In this document: positions 46,265-57,850 of the stretch, one piece after another
How the letters are laid out: every line of letters starts with the position of its first letter
How positions within the stretch are numbered: position 1 is the stretch's first letter
NCBI GenBank assembly: GCA_026225945.1
Contig: JAMJFZ010002884.1
Location: 1,488,001 to 1,552,000 of the forward strand
DNA length: 64,000 bases
From: Cricetomys ansorgei
Lineage: Eukaryota > Chordata > Mammalia > Rodentia > Nesomyidae
Direction of reading: 5' to 3'
Notes under the pieces: model-generated
What the model saw: only the letters and a program-made list of their open reading frames with translations
Told to the model about the DNA's origin: nothing
Databases searched by the model: none
Program-made: the position numbers and the translations under genes

Positions 46265-46675
46265 AATTAAAATAAGATTATGAAATAACATAAAGATGTT
46301 CATTTATCACAGATTATTACATTACTAATTGTTAACTCACAATATTAAACAGACAATAATGAAAAGAAAAATAAGGAAAAAAGAGTCCTGCCCTGCTAAA
46401 CACTGGAAGAGATGTATATGACTTAACATTTAGCATTTAGTGGTATGTGTAAAAATAAGTAAATGAACAACAAAAAATATGATTCAAATATGTTCTTATA
46501 TAAAAAACTAAGTAGATGCATAGTTAAAGATAAATATTGTAGACAGTCAAAAGCTACTTTTTAGCCATTTATTTAGCTAACTTATTTAGCCTTTAATTGG
46601 CTGAATACAAATTGAAAGAGGTATCTGTCATCAAGTAGTGGGAAATGAAATGATATAGAAATCGAACAACCTTAA
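46265..46675. other. Single-copy AT-rich DNA
   Basis: No recognised feature. Confidence 0.5.
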
Positions 46676-46679
46676 AAAT

Positions 46680-46860
46680 ATATTTTCTCATAATCTTTGT
46701 AAATGACTTCATAAAATATGTGTCATTTATCCTCATTTTCTAAATGAAGAAACAAAATCCAAGAGATTTTACTAAAATAGAGCAAACGTAAGTCACTAGT
46801 GTCAAAGCCAGTGTTTGAGGTCTGGCTTATCTGACACCCAAACCTATTTTCCTCTTGCTA
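46680..46860 (+). mobile_element. MIR SINE
   Basis: 'tttatcctcattttctaaat', 'gaagaaacaaaatccaagag', 'gtcactagtgtcaaagccag' and 'ggtctggcttatctgacacc' follow the MIR order. Confidence 0.82.
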
Positions 46861-46864
46861 CAAA

Positions 46865-47650
46865 ATGATGACAAGGATGCAAACCAATGTAGCAAAAGTA
46901 AGCTACTGGGAGCACACAGCAAAGCTGTAGTAGGAAGACTAGGCTATGGTTCTCAATTTTTGCAAATGCTATGTTTATAAAGTAAACACACTTATTCCTT
47001 AAAAATAACAGTGAAAGATAGGCAAAGACTGAAATCTAGACATATGTACATAATACACACACACACACACACATAGAATGAACCAAGGTGATGGAGAACT
47101 GTTTCCATCTGTAAGGAAAACACACAGGAAGAGGCAGTCATTTATTAAGTCATTATGTTTTACTTTAGTTTTGGAATCTTATCTTTTCCTGAAACAGTAA
47201 CATATCTTTATGCTCAGATTTTCTTTTCCAGAAATAAAGCCTGAGAGGCAAAGCAAGTTTCCTAAACTTAATTGCCAGGGAAATTTGTGTACTGCCTCTA
47301 GCTGAAATAGAGAAGCAAAGGAACTATTCAAAGGTTTGATAGACCACAGGTTTACCTGAGCTGGCAGCAAGGATCATTTGAGAGATAGTGAGCCTGTCTT
47401 TTTTTATAGTTGTCCCATCATACAACAATTTTAGCAAAGCCTTTCAGCTACAATTCCTCAGAAGTGATACTGGGAGATAGATCCTTCTCCTTCCCCTCTC
47501 CCTGCTTCCATCCTCACTCTTTCACTCTCCCCCTTCTCTCCCCTCTCTCTCCACCCTCTCTCTTCATTCCCTCTCTCCCCTTCATTTCTATTTCTCTATC
47601 AAGCAATCTAAAATTCATAATTTATATGTGCTAGTGTCTACCTGAAATGA
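46865..47650. other. Single-copy DNA
   Basis: A short (CA)n run at 47053-47074 and a C/T-rich patch at 47485-47600. Otherwise nothing. Confidence 0.5.
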
Positions 47651-47653
47651 TTG

Positions 47654-48071
47654 TGTTTTAGTTAGGGTTTCTATTGCTGATATAAAACATCATGGCAAAA
47701 AAAAAGCAAATCAGGAAGAAAGGATTTATTTGGCTGTCACTTCTGCACTGTAGTTTGTCACTGAAGTAGGTGACAGTCAGGACAGAAACTCAAGTAGAGC
47801 AGGAACCTTGAGGCAGGAGCTGATATAGATGCCCTGGAGGAGTTATGCTTACTGGCTTGCTCCCCATGTTTTGCTCAACCTAATTTCTTATAGAACCCAG
47901 AACCACCATCCCAGGGGTGTCACAATTCACAATTGGCTGGGCCCTTCCCCATTGGTCACTAATTAAGAAATACTTTACAGCTGGATCCTAGGGAGGCATT
48001 TTCTCAATTGAGGCTCCTTCCCCTCTGGTTACTCAAGCTTGTGTCAAGTTGACATAAAACCAGCCAGTACA
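47654..48071 (-). mobile_element. MaLR-type LTR, antisense
   Basis: Complement of a rodent LTR: 'tagttagggtttctattgct' at one end, 'aagaaaggatttatttggct', 'aattaagaaatactttacag', and 'cttgtgtcaagttgacataa' then 'ccagccagtaca' at the other. Same type as 14551-14936. Flanks gattg / aactg match only weakly. Confidence 0.8.
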
Positions 48072-49285
48072 AACTGATATGAATGGCTACTCTTTTCTAA
48101 AGAAAAAAACTTCAAATGATATCATATTAACATCATCATCATATTGTCATCATCCTGAGGAGTAGCAAACACTTTGAGTATATCATATTTATCAGGTTCT
48201 ATAATACTCGATTTACAAATCATTTAAAAATTTAAACAACTCTAGAAAAGTTAGTACAGTTTTATCATTCTAATTGTGTTGGTGAGAGAGTTAAAAGTCT
48301 AAAAATCTTATTTGAGCTTCCATAATTGCTTAGTGGAGGAATACATTTTCCTATCTTGACTACTGTTAGACATTGATACTCAGTGTATTGGCCTGAAACC
48401 TGGGAAGAGGACAATGACTTGAAAGAGTCTCCATCTCTGACACCTGCTCAAATCATATAACAGTGATTTTGTCAGCAAATGATGGCAGCCCAGAGTATGA
48501 AGAATTAAGATAAAGGTTGTTTAGCATTAGCATTTGCTTCTTTTCTCAAATGTCTACAGACCCTCTGGCTCACGGGCGTGTTTTCTAAAGAGGTTTACTC
48601 TGTATATTGTGTACTATTTTATCTTTTGAAAGGAAAAATGATCAATCCTCATGGAGGCCCTTAAGGGGTCTACCATTTAAACAAAGGATAGTGACAAGTA
48701 GAACTATACCATCAAATTGTGGGAAAAGCAGACATGTAATCTCAAATACACTGAAGCAAAGAAAGAACATTTTGTATCATTTGAAGGCTTTTGTAAAATG
48801 AGTGTGAGGAAAGTTTACATGTTTCAAGTTAAGGATATCATCTGTTTGGAAAGATGATATCCAAGGATATTTTGTACTAACTTTTTACTGCATGGAGGTG
48901 GTCAATGGAAGAACCTAGTTTACAAATATGAAATGAGGAATGAAACCGAATATGTAAAATGTATTAAGAAATCTTGATGTTGGTCATGTTGAGAGAAGGC
49001 TGAGAAGAAATTAAAGCCTGAATATGCTCACACATTGAAGTTCACTGATGATAAACAAGAGATTGTGTTTATTAAACAAAGAAGGAAAAAGTAAAAAAAA
49101 AAGGGGGGGGAGCATTCTCTTATACTAGGTAAATATGAATGCTGAATGTTCTAGCATACAAAAAATCTAATGTGACTCTTTGGCTTACACTAATCAATTG
49201 TATCATAGCTTCTGGATTAATCTTGTTTAAGCAAAAGGTGGCTTCTTACACTGAAAATATGTAGTGCTCATTGCATAGTTTCTGT
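48072..49285. other. Single-copy DNA with one short hairpin
   Basis: An (ATC)n-like patch near 48130-48150 and an A/G run near 49096-49110. A perfect 11-bp inverted repeat is at 48833-48862. Confidence 0.5.
48833..48862. repeat. Perfect 11-bp inverted repeat, 8-base loop
   Basis: Arms ggatatcatct and agatgatatcc separated by gtttggaa. Too short for a microRNA precursor on its own. Confidence 0.9.
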
Positions 49286-49289
49286 GTGC

Positions 49290-49430
49290 TATAATCTGCC
49301 TAAGCACTTTATTATTATTATTTCATATAGTTTTCAAAATAACCTCACAATGTATAATGCCTAACAGAAAAATTGGAGCTTGTGAAAATATACAGGTCTA
49401 TTAGGGTTTAAGCATGAAATCTGCCCAAGA
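49290..49430 (+). mobile_element. Probable MIR SINE fragment
   Basis: 'taagcactttattattatta', 'aaaataacctcacaatgtat' and 'aacagaaaaattggagctt' follow MIR order in decayed form. Confidence 0.6.
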
Positions 49431-49608
49431 GAATCTATGTTGATTTTTTTTCCTTATTGGGGCACTATTTTTGGAGATGATGGAAACATTTTGCAGTGGG
49501 GCTTATCTGGAGGAAGTAGGGGTGTGTTTTTGAAAGTGTTTATCTGATCCCTGGTTCCTTTCCATCTCTCCTTTCAGTAACTGTGGGTGTATATGTAGAT
49601 TCGCCAGA

Positions 49609-50448
49609 TGTAAACATTGATTCAGGGCAAAGGACAGTTTATTCTTTTTACTAATTAAATCACTGGTTCTAGCCTGAAGCCCTGGAACCCTAGAGCGTTT
49701 CCACCTGTTTACAATCTAGTCTTAATTCTTTAACTGGAAGGCTTCAGTCTTTGTACAATCTAAAACATTTAACCTGCTAGTCCAGAACTAGAAGGCTTCA
49801 GCCTTAGCTTCTGAGACCTACTGCTGACTGAGCCACTCTGACTAGCTCCTTCTGAACTCTGACTCTTCTGGTTCAACTCACTCTCACTTCTGGGATTCTT
49901 CTGCCAAGCACTGCTTTGTCTCTCTGTCTCTCCATGAGCTCTCACTGCTCATCTTGTCTGTGTAACCTTCTCTGCCATAACTCACTCCAACCTCAGCTTA
50001 TGTAACTCCTCTGTAATTGACTCTTGAACCTATTCTGTTCACTGTTCTTCAACTGACTCTTCAGCCTGCTTCTCAACTGATTCTTCTTACTGACTCCTCT
50101 GTCTGCTTCTGTTAACTGACAAAGTCCTATGTAACTCTCTGAGCTGAGAGCCTGCCTTTTCTTGTGAGAGTTGGGCATGTCTTTGCTCTGCTAACTCTTC
50201 CTTTAATTAGTCACTTTGTCTGTTAATCACTCTAACTCAGATGTCATTTCCTGTGTGACATTCACTCCTTCTGAATTATGTTTCCTGTGTCTGCCTCCAC
50301 TGTTTTTTTCTAGGGATTAAAGGCATGAACCACCAATGCTTTCTGAATGCTGGATTAAAGATGTTTCTACATTCCATCCAGAACACAGGCTTTTGAATGT
50401 AGACTTCTGGAATATAGTCCCTAGCTTTCACATAGTTATTCCTCTACA
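49609..50448 (-). mobile_element. B1-segment LTR family, best complete copy
   Basis: 840 bp. On the minus strand it starts TGTAGAGGAATAAC and ends ...CAATGTTTACA, so the ends are inverted (TGTA...TACA). The polyadenylation signal is at 49638-49643 (TTTATT on plus). Near 50310-50355 is a segment like the first third of B1 ('gggattaaaggcatgaacca' on plus). The body contains many short 'ctgactctt'/'ctgattctt' repeats. Flanks gccaga / gcaaca match at 4 of 6, compatible with a decayed 6-bp duplication. No internal retroviral sequence accompanies it. Confidence 0.78.
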
Positions 50449-50454
50449 GCAACA

Positions 50455-50985
50455 TTCAGATTCTCCATTATTGACAATGTGCTGAAATGTAATCCCTTAT
50501 GATATGAGAACAATCTTTAACAGTGTCTCAGTTTTTATTCTCCTTACCCATGGCAACCTCCAAGGGCTTTCTACTGTATAGATTTACTTGTATCTTTCAA
50601 ATAATATCTGGCTTCTTTTAATTACCATAATGTTTCAAGATTTGTACATATTACAGCATGTGTAAGAATTTAATTTTTAGGCAAATTTCATATCGTTACA
50701 AATAAGATACTGTATTTATTTGTGTCAATTTAAGTTTTTAACACCCTTTGAATTTTATGAAGAATGTCACTACAAACATTTATGTATACATTTTTTGTTT
50801 AAATAGCAGCTTTAAATAGAGTATATGCCTGAAGAACATGGGATTTTATTAAAGAAAATCTTTCTTATATGCCTTGCCAGGAAAACATATACATTTCTGT
50901 GTCCTTCCATCGAGTTGCTACTAAGTTGATAATCCAATACAATCCCTATCGCTGAAATCAGCATGTACTTCAGATACTAGACTCA
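50455..50985. other. Single-copy DNA
   Basis: No recognised feature. Confidence 0.5.
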
Positions 50986-50989
50986 GAGG

Positions 50990-51430
50990 TTCCTGAGCTG
51001 GTACTGACCTGAATGCCTCTCCGCCCCAAGGACTAACTTTCATGGTATTCGATGGTGTCATGCAAATTTAAAAAGGAGGAAAGCAACAAACAATACTACC
51101 TACCCAGATATGACATCTATGAACATTACAGTAACCAGCATGGTACAATAAAACTAAGAATGCAGAAGTGGCACACATAACTTGACAGTAAACCACAACT
51201 TTCTAATTAGATTTAAGGATACTCAGGAGAGAAACTATGACCAGTACTGAGAACTTAGGCAACTACACAAGATCATGAAGTCATGGATCTCAGAAAAACT
51301 TACAACCACTACTTTTCTAATCAGCATAATCACTAATTACATTCTAAATATTTGTGCTTATTCTCACAGGTAGTACTCTCCTCTTATTAAGGAAAGTTCT
51401 CTTTGACACAAGCCTCATTTCTTTATATGT
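50990..51430 (+). mobile_element. L1 3' UTR piece (rodent), 3' truncated
   Basis: 'ctacctacccagatatgaca', 'gatcatgaagtcatggatct', 'acaaccactacttttctaat' and 'aaggaaagttctctttgaca' belong to the same L1 3' UTR type as 56215-56960, with which they share order and wording. Confidence 0.65.
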
Positions 51431-51494
51431 AGGGTGTTAGACTTTACTTAAACAGAAAATAGATTGATACATATAATAAACTAGATTGTTATAA

Positions 51495-51715
51495 AAACAT
51501 TTATCTATTTATTTTGTGTTTATTGACTTAATGTGTGTGTGTGTACCTGCAGGCATGTATGAATGCATACATATGTGTGAATTTAGAGAACAAATTGCTA
51601 GTTCTCTTTTTCCGGTTCTGGGAAAGAATTCTGGGGTTCTGGGAAAGAATTCAAGTCATCAGTCTTGGAAATAAAACCTTTAGCCAGATGAGCCACCTCA
51701 CCTACCCTCATCTAG
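51495..51715 (-). mobile_element. B3-type SINE, antisense
   Basis: (GT)n-rich left part, 'cctgcaggcatgtatgaatg', 'ttcaagtcatcagtcttgga', and the end 'gatgagccacctcacctacc', the complement of the tRNA-like head. It has a 21-bp-period duplication of 'ggttctgggaaagaattc' (51614-51631, 51635-51652). Confidence 0.78.
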
Positions 51716-51769
51716 TTTTAGACAAGGACAATGAATTAAATTGAACCTTATAGTATATAATAAAAACCA

Positions 51770-51885
51770 ATTCTACCAAGTAAACAATCAAATGTAAAAT
51801 TAGTAACTTTAAAACTACTAGAAGGAAAAATATCCTAGACATTGGCCCTTGTGATGAGTATTCTATATAGCATATAAACTTAGGA
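51770..51885 (+). mobile_element. Older L1 ORF2 piece (left of a younger L1)
   Basis: 'aactactagaaggaaaaata' and 'tcctagacattggcccttg' are decayed L1 ORF2 text. It resumes at 53405. Confidence 0.65.
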
Positions 51886-52079
51886 CATGAATTCTAGTCT
51901 GTAGTATTGAAGTTTCTAAATAGTCACTAGCTCAATTTCTCCATGTTCAGTGAGGTATGTGTGTGTTTTCTTCAGCAATAGGGCCCCACCATTAGTTTGT
52001 AGAGAGCATCAATAGCCTTAGCAATCACATGGCATGCACATTTTAGGAAGCTTCTACTGTACTAGATTTCCATATGGCT

Positions 52080-53395
52080 CCTCAAATAGCCGTTGGTTTT
52101 ATCTATCATTCTATATATTCCCTCCCTTGCCTGCCTCGCCACTACCCATCCATGTTTGATTCCCAAATTCCCACACCTCCATTTATCCATAGCTTTCTAC
52201 TTCCCCTTCCTAATATTCATGGTATTGGAAGGTACTCTGAACACTACCCAAGAAGAAGGAAGGAAGGAAGGAGAGGTGGAAGGATACACTAACTTAGCTA
52301 CAAACCCTTCTTCTATCTACAAGAGTGGACTGTATACTGTGGAAGTATCCAATATCTGATTTGAGTTAAGATTCATTCTATAAGATGGAACTCATCCCTA
52401 TGCTGCTTGAATGGCCAAGAACCTGAGATCAAATAGGCGAGGCACCAATGGAAAACCAAATACTACTGTTCTACTAAAGGAATGTAGCAATAAAATAACT
52501 CCTAAAGACATTCTGCTATACACGTAGATCCATGGTATTGCCCAGCCATCATTGGTGAAGTTCCTCCTGCAGAAGATGGGAACAAATACAGAGAACCACA
52601 GCCAGAAAATATGCAGATCTTGGAACACTCAGCCATTAAAAGGATGTCTCCATCAAATTCCTCCTGTCAGGGCTCAGAAAACTCATAGAAGTGGAAATGG
52701 AAATAGTGGAAGAGTCAGAGGGGATGTAGGGCACCAAGGAGTCAAGGCCTTCTAGACACAACAAAGTTGATACACATACGAACTTAAAGACAATGGCAGC
52801 AAGCACAGGTGCCTGCACAAGTTTGTACCAGATGGAATCATAGGGCTGAAAGGAGAAGTAGACACATGCCCCTATTGATAACCACTTGCAAATGAAAAAT
52901 TAGTTTTCTCCAAGAGAGTCTCATTGAGGAAACAAACCACTCTTAAGGGTAGGCCCCATATCCAGCAATAGATAGTCAACAGAAAACAAACTCAATGACA
53001 TTTTTGGAAGTCTTTTGCCCCATATGGTTAAGTCAGAGTGAAAAAAAAAGCCTTAAAGGTCTTTTACATATATATTATGGCTTCAGGTTTTGTGTTTTTA
53101 TAGGATTCCTGTGTATGAAGGTGTATGTCTGCATCTATATGCATTTCTTACCATTTTTCTCTGACTTTTTTTATTGTTTGGTTGCTTTGTCATATTCAGA
53201 TTTGTTTGGTTTTTATTTATTTTATTATTATCTCCTTGGTGCCTGTTTGTTTTCTAATAAGAGACAGAAAGAGTTGGATCTGTATGGGAGGGGAGGAACA
53301 GGTAGGAATAGAGGGAGGGGAAATTGTAACTGGAATATATTGTGCGAAAAAATGTATTCTCAATAAGAGAAAAAAACGCAGGCCATCAAAGTGGA
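52080..53395 (+). mobile_element. Lx-like L1 3' UTR inserted in an older L1
   Basis: From about 52350 it is clear: 'atactactgttctactaaag', 'cccagccatcattggtgaag', 'gcagaagatgggaacaaata', 'gaggggatgtagggcacc', 'atatattatggcttcaggtt', 'ctttctaataagagacag'-type text, a G-rich segment, 'ggaatatattgtgcgaaaaa' and an A-rich end. The part before 52350 is less certain. Confidence 0.85.
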
Positions 53396-53404
53396 AATAA
53401 ATCA

Positions 53405-53633
53405 ACGGGGATTACAGCAATCTGAAAAAAAAATTATGCACAGTAAAGTAAGCAATTAACAAAATGAAATGTCATTCTACACACTACAGGAAAAAATATT
53501 TTGCAAAACCATACAATTAGTAAGCGGCTAGTGTCCAGAATTTGAAAAGAACTCACACAGATCATTAGTACAAAATGAATAATTCAATTTGTAAATGGAC
53601 AAAAGGCATCTCTCTAAAGTAGACATCAAAATG
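53405..53633 (+). mobile_element. Older L1 ORF2 piece (middle)
   Basis: 'tatgcacagtaaagtaagca', 'tagtgtccagaatttgaaaa' and 'gaaaatggacaaaaggcatc'-type text continue the ORF2 order begun at 51770. Confidence 0.78.
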
Positions 53634-53885
53634 TGGCTGGCAAGACGGCTCAGTGGGCAAAAGTACTTGCAGCACCAACCTTGCAGCCTGAGTTTAAATC
53701 CCAGAATCCATGCAAAATGCCAAATGTCATAACACAAATCTATAATCCTAGGACTCCTGTAGTGAGTTGGAAGGCAAACAGGAGAATTGCCTGGAAGATC
53801 ACAGGCCTGTTAGAAGAACATAATGAAACAGCTGAAACAAGGGAGGCCATGTCTCAACAAGATGGAAGGAGAAAACTGATTCCTG
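53634..53885 (+). mobile_element. B4-type composite SINE inserted in the older L1
   Basis: Head 'ggctggcaagacggctcagt', middle 'tataatcctaggactcctgt' and 'ggaggccatgtctcaacaag'. It lies exactly between two consecutive parts of L1 ORF2. Confidence 0.75.
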
Positions 53886-54480
53886 AAAAACTAATTATCA
53901 GGGAAATGCGAAACAAAACAACTATGAGCTATCACATTTAATCTGTGAGTATGGCCATTACCAGCAAAGGTAGAAATGACAAATACTGCTAAGGAGAAAG
54001 GACTATACAAAAGCCAAGGAAAACAGTTTGAAATCTCCTAAAGACACGAAAAATAGAGCTAGTACATGGCCCAGGACTCCCTATTTTATAAGTGAGCCCA
54101 TTACGACATGAAGATATTTAACTCATGCTTATTGCATATTACTCACATTAGCCAAGATATGGAAGCAACTTAGACATCTGTTGATAAATGATTGAGTAAA
54201 CCGATACGTGTGGAAGAGGCTTGAGGTTAGTATATTGAGATTAGCCAGATGCAGAAAGAAAAGTAGTATATGATCTTCTTACATGCCCAAATCTAAAAGA
54301 ATTAAATATATAGTGATAAAGAACAATAGTGGTTATGGGAAAGGTTAGTAAAGAATTGCATATATACAGGTCTGAGGGAAAAAAAAGTAGCAGATATGTA
54401 GAATGAACAATAGAAGATTCTAGAATACACCACAAAGATAGAATTATAATGTATTTGGGCTTCATGTGTTAGCTGTACAT
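53886..54480 (+). mobile_element. Older L1 ORF2 end and 3' UTR (right piece)
   Basis: 'tcagggaaatgcgaaacaaa', 'actatgagctatcacattta', 'attagccaagatatggaagc' and 'taaatgattgagtaaacc' finish the ORF2, and 3' UTR text follows to about 54480. Confidence 0.83.
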
Positions 54481-54513
54481 CCTACAAAACTAAAAACTCA
54501 CTTGGAGAGATGG

Positions 54514-54738
54514 GGTTAGAGAAATGGGTCAGTGGTTAAGAGAACTGGTTGATCTTGCAGAAGGCCCAGGTTCAGTTCCCAGCACAAACATGTTGTCTAA
54601 CAACAGCCTGTAACTGCAGTTCCAGAAGAGAATCTGACGCCCTCTTCTGGCCTCCTTGGACACTGCACACATGTGGTGCATTACATGCATACATTCAAAA
54701 CATTCATACATGCAAAATAAACAAATCTTTTTAAAAGT
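54514..54738 (+). mobile_element. B2/B3 SINE
   Basis: tRNA-like head 'gggtcagtggttaagagaac ... gttcagttcccagcac', body 'tctgacgccctcttctggcc', A-rich tail with 'aaataaacaaatc'. RNA polymerase III A- and B-box regions are readable in the head. Confidence 0.92.
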
Positions 54739-54824
54739 GAGTAATGTGAAAAGTGGATTTATTCATTTGCTTCATGGTAGTAACTTCTTTACTATATCTA
54801 GTCATCCCTATATTAGTATTTTAT

Positions 54825-55035
54825 TTATTTTGTAATGGGGTATTATATCCCAAGCTGGCCTTGAAGTCATTATTTCTGATTCTCGGTATTTTGCCTCCCA
54901 AGTGCCGTGATTACAGGGCGCTTTATATGATACTAGAAAGGAAGCACAGCTTTATATGATACTAGAAAGGAAGCACAGGACTTCCAGTATGAGAGGCAAG
55001 TACTTTATCAAGTAAACTATTTCCTTCACCCTAAT
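54825..55035 (-). mobile_element. B4-type SINE with internal duplication, antisense
   Basis: B1-like part 'aagctggccttgaagtcatt ... agtgccgtgattacagg', then after an exact 29-bp tandem duplication the ID-like head 'gcaagtactttatcaagtaa'. Confidence 0.7.
54921..54978. repeat. Exact 29-bp tandem duplication
   Basis: ctttatatgatactagaaag... occurs at 54921-54949 and again, with no difference, at 54950-54978. Confidence 0.97.
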
Positions 55036-55077
55036 GTGTATATGTGATACATACATGTACATGTGTGTGGGCGTGCG

Positions 55078-55147
55078 TCCATGTGTGTGTGTGTGTGTGT
55101 GTGTGCATGTGTGTGTGTCTGTCTGTCTGTCTGTGTATCTGTGTGTT
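55078..55147. repeat. (GT)n/(TCTG)n repeat
   Basis: GT run interrupted by 'gcatg' followed by about four TCTG units. Confidence 0.93.
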
Positions 55148-55490
55148 TAATTGCTGTAACAAAATACTTAAAACTTAGCACTGCATAAAAATAATTTATT
55201 GCTCTCAGCTACAGAAGCTGAAACTCCAAGACCAAGGTTTCTCTCTTCCTTGGCCTTTGGTGAAGAAACCCTTGGTTGTATCACAACATAGCAGAGAAAC
55301 ACATGGGTGACCAGCTGGGTGCAGGATCTGTGTAGAGAGTTGGGAATCTGGAATTGATAGGTAGAGCTTGCCCCTGTATAACAATTTAGATCCATGAGAA
55401 ATAAGTCACTATGAAAAACCAGGATTAATACCTTTTGAGGGTTACACTTTACCCACTGGTGAGCTAATCCCTTAGCTCCAGGCCATATTT
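55148..55490 (-). mobile_element. Old MaLR-type LTR, antisense
   Basis: 'ttgctgtaacaaaatactta', 'agctacagaagctgaaactc', 'tttctctcttccttggcctt' and 'gagctaatcccttagctcca' resemble the complement of an old MaLR LTR. Boundaries are approximate. Confidence 0.6.
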
Positions 55491-56210
55491 CTATATTTTT
55501 TCATTAGTTAATTTATTTTTGACTTTCAAAAGGAATATTTATTCTCATTTCCCATTCCTCCCTCAAACTCTTCTCGTATACACTTTTTGTTATTGTTACC
55601 TCTTAATTCATGGTCTCATTTTCTTTAAATGTTATATTTAGTACATTTGGTGTTACATATATTCAGTTCATTTAGTGTTACTTATATTGATTTCAGAGCT
55701 GACCCCTTGGTATTGGATAGCCAAAAAGGTGCTCGTCCCAGAGGAAGACTATTTCTCCTGCTGGTAGCATTCCTTAGTTCAAACCATGTCTCTTAAGTGG
55801 CTCCACCATTTCTCAACATTGCTACACTGACAACCAACTTTCCAGTCCATGAAACTCCATGGGACACACCCAAACACTATGGAAACCATAATAATCCCAC
55901 AAAACCACATTTTATACCTCAGATATACAGTATGATATGCATTTAAAGACATCTTAGTTCTGTTAATATCTTCCTGCAGGTATTGCTTCATTTAGTTTCA
56001 AAATGAACTTTCTTCTTACAACACACTTGTTCTCATGTGTAGAGTGTCTTGTGTTTCATCATTATAAGAAAACTAATCAATATTTTCCCTTTATTTTTGA
56101 GATTATAGTACAATTATGTCATATCTCTCTTTACTTTCCTCCCATGTATCCATCCTTGCTATTTTTCAAACTCTTGTCTTCTTTTTCAAATTTAATTGTT
56201 GTTACATGAA
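55491..56210. other. Unrecognised DNA, possibly with an L1 tail
   Basis: Bases about 55545-55700 have some resemblance to an antisense L1 3' tail but are too decayed for a firm call. Confidence 0.4.
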
Positions 56211-56214
56211 AACT

Positions 56215-56795
56215 TAGCAAACTATTCAAGGATGGTGAAGTCATAGATTTTGGAGAAGAGCATACAATTGCTACTTTACTAGATAAGCATGATTCATAAC
56301 AGCATTCTAAATACTTGTCCGTCTTCCCACTGTTAAGTGTAGACCTAACCCCTCATCAAGGAACGTTCTCTTCCCAACATATAGAGATCATTACAGATAA
56401 AAACACAACCCATCAAAATGCAGAATTGTGGAGCTCAGTCACAAAACAAATCCCATACCTAAGCCTCAGGGAACATTGTGGAAGAGAAGGTTGAAAGATT
56501 GGAAGAGCCAGAGGATCAGGGAGTTTGCTGTGAAACCATCTCATAGCAATGTAAGAAGCTACACCCATAAAGTGTCACCAAAAGGACTATCTAAACACGA
56601 GCTGAAAGAGGATGGCACAAATAGTTATGCTAAAATAGATTGGGGTTGGACTACAAGGTCTCAGTCCTACACAAATAACTAAAGGCAGTTAATTCTGAGA
56701 GTAGAAGAAATAGTGTCCCCCATGGAAGAGCACAAGAATTGGTTATCCAATGATAAATGGTCAGTCCTGAAAACATGCATGTGAATTACTTAGCA

Positions 56796-56841
<46 letters not shown>

Positions 56842-56960
56842 GTATGTATATACACACATGTATATATGTATATACACACATATATGTATATATATTGATT
56901 TTTTTATTTTTCACATTTATTTTATTCATACATACATATTCATACATGAATATGAATATA
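56215..56960 (+). mobile_element. L1 3' UTR (rodent)
   Basis: 'gatggtgaagtcatagattt', 'tggtcagtcctgaaaacatg' near 56758, 'gaattacttagcagcatat', then (TA)n/(CA)n and T-rich text. Same 3' UTR type as 50990-51430. Confidence 0.75.
56798..56894. repeat. (TA)n/(TG)n alternating tract
   Basis: TA units with embedded TG and CA pairs. Almost entirely alternating purine and pyrimidine. Confidence 0.95.
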
Positions 56961-56964
56961 TTTC

Positions 56965-57850
56965 ATTAGGGCCAACCACTTGGGATTGTATAACCTATCA
57001 GTGTTGCTGCTGGAAAAGACTGATTATTCCTCTTTGAAAGGACAGATTATCCCTCTTTGAACAGACATTGATTGTCTGCAGATCTTATTGAGGGTTGAGG
57101 ACTTGTGAGATTTCTCCCATTTATGTTGGGATGTTAACTGAAAACCAATTAACTTTTTAATCATTCTCTGTAATCTGTGTGTTTGCCTTTGGTATACTGT
57201 TAGACTGCATTGCAGTTAGGTGGGATCATATAACTAAATGCATTCTGGTAACTTGGATGTGGATGGAAAATAATGTGTTTAATTTTCATATATTTCTTGT
57301 AAAATCTCTCCCTTGGATTCTCATTCTATTCCTCTTTACTCATTTCATCCTTAAATTCAAAAGACAAGAGACCCTACAAAATGGTGGAAGGTTTAGTCTA
57401 AGGGCCATCATAGGGGAAGTTGCATATATTAAATACTTAGTTGGACTATATTGTAAGTGAGAAATTAAGTCTCTAACAAGTGGAAGTTGTTTTTTTTTTC
57501 AGAAGCAATTACCCTTTAAGAGTGATATAATTTAATTTATGTCTTCAATGCTTAGTCAGTTAAAATAGAAAGGAAATCAGCTGAAATGCACTCAATTTAG
57601 TATTGAGTTTATTTCCTACCTAGAGCTTTCTCTTTAATTTTGTACAAACTGGCAAACTCAAATGGCTAGGATTAGGCCAGTGAGGTGTCTAGGCTTTATG
57701 ACACAGTCTTAGCTTTGTGCTAGTGCTGGCTCATCCCCAAGAGTAAGGCCTCCACATTTTGATTCCCTATATGATTCATCTTATGACAGTAATGTTCTCT
57801 GTCTCACTTAGTGATAGTAATACTAAACTAGGCAACTTGGGGTGAGGGGA
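56965..57850. other. Single-copy DNA
   Basis: A near-duplicate 'gattattcctctttgaa'/'gattatccctctttgaa' lies at 57021-57060. No gene or transposon is recognised; the 93-codon frame at 57179-57460 has no family features. Confidence 0.5.

Noticed and set aside
48833..48862. Hairpin considered as a microRNA precursor
   Set aside because: Only 11 paired bases with an 8-base loop, and no extended pairing outside it.
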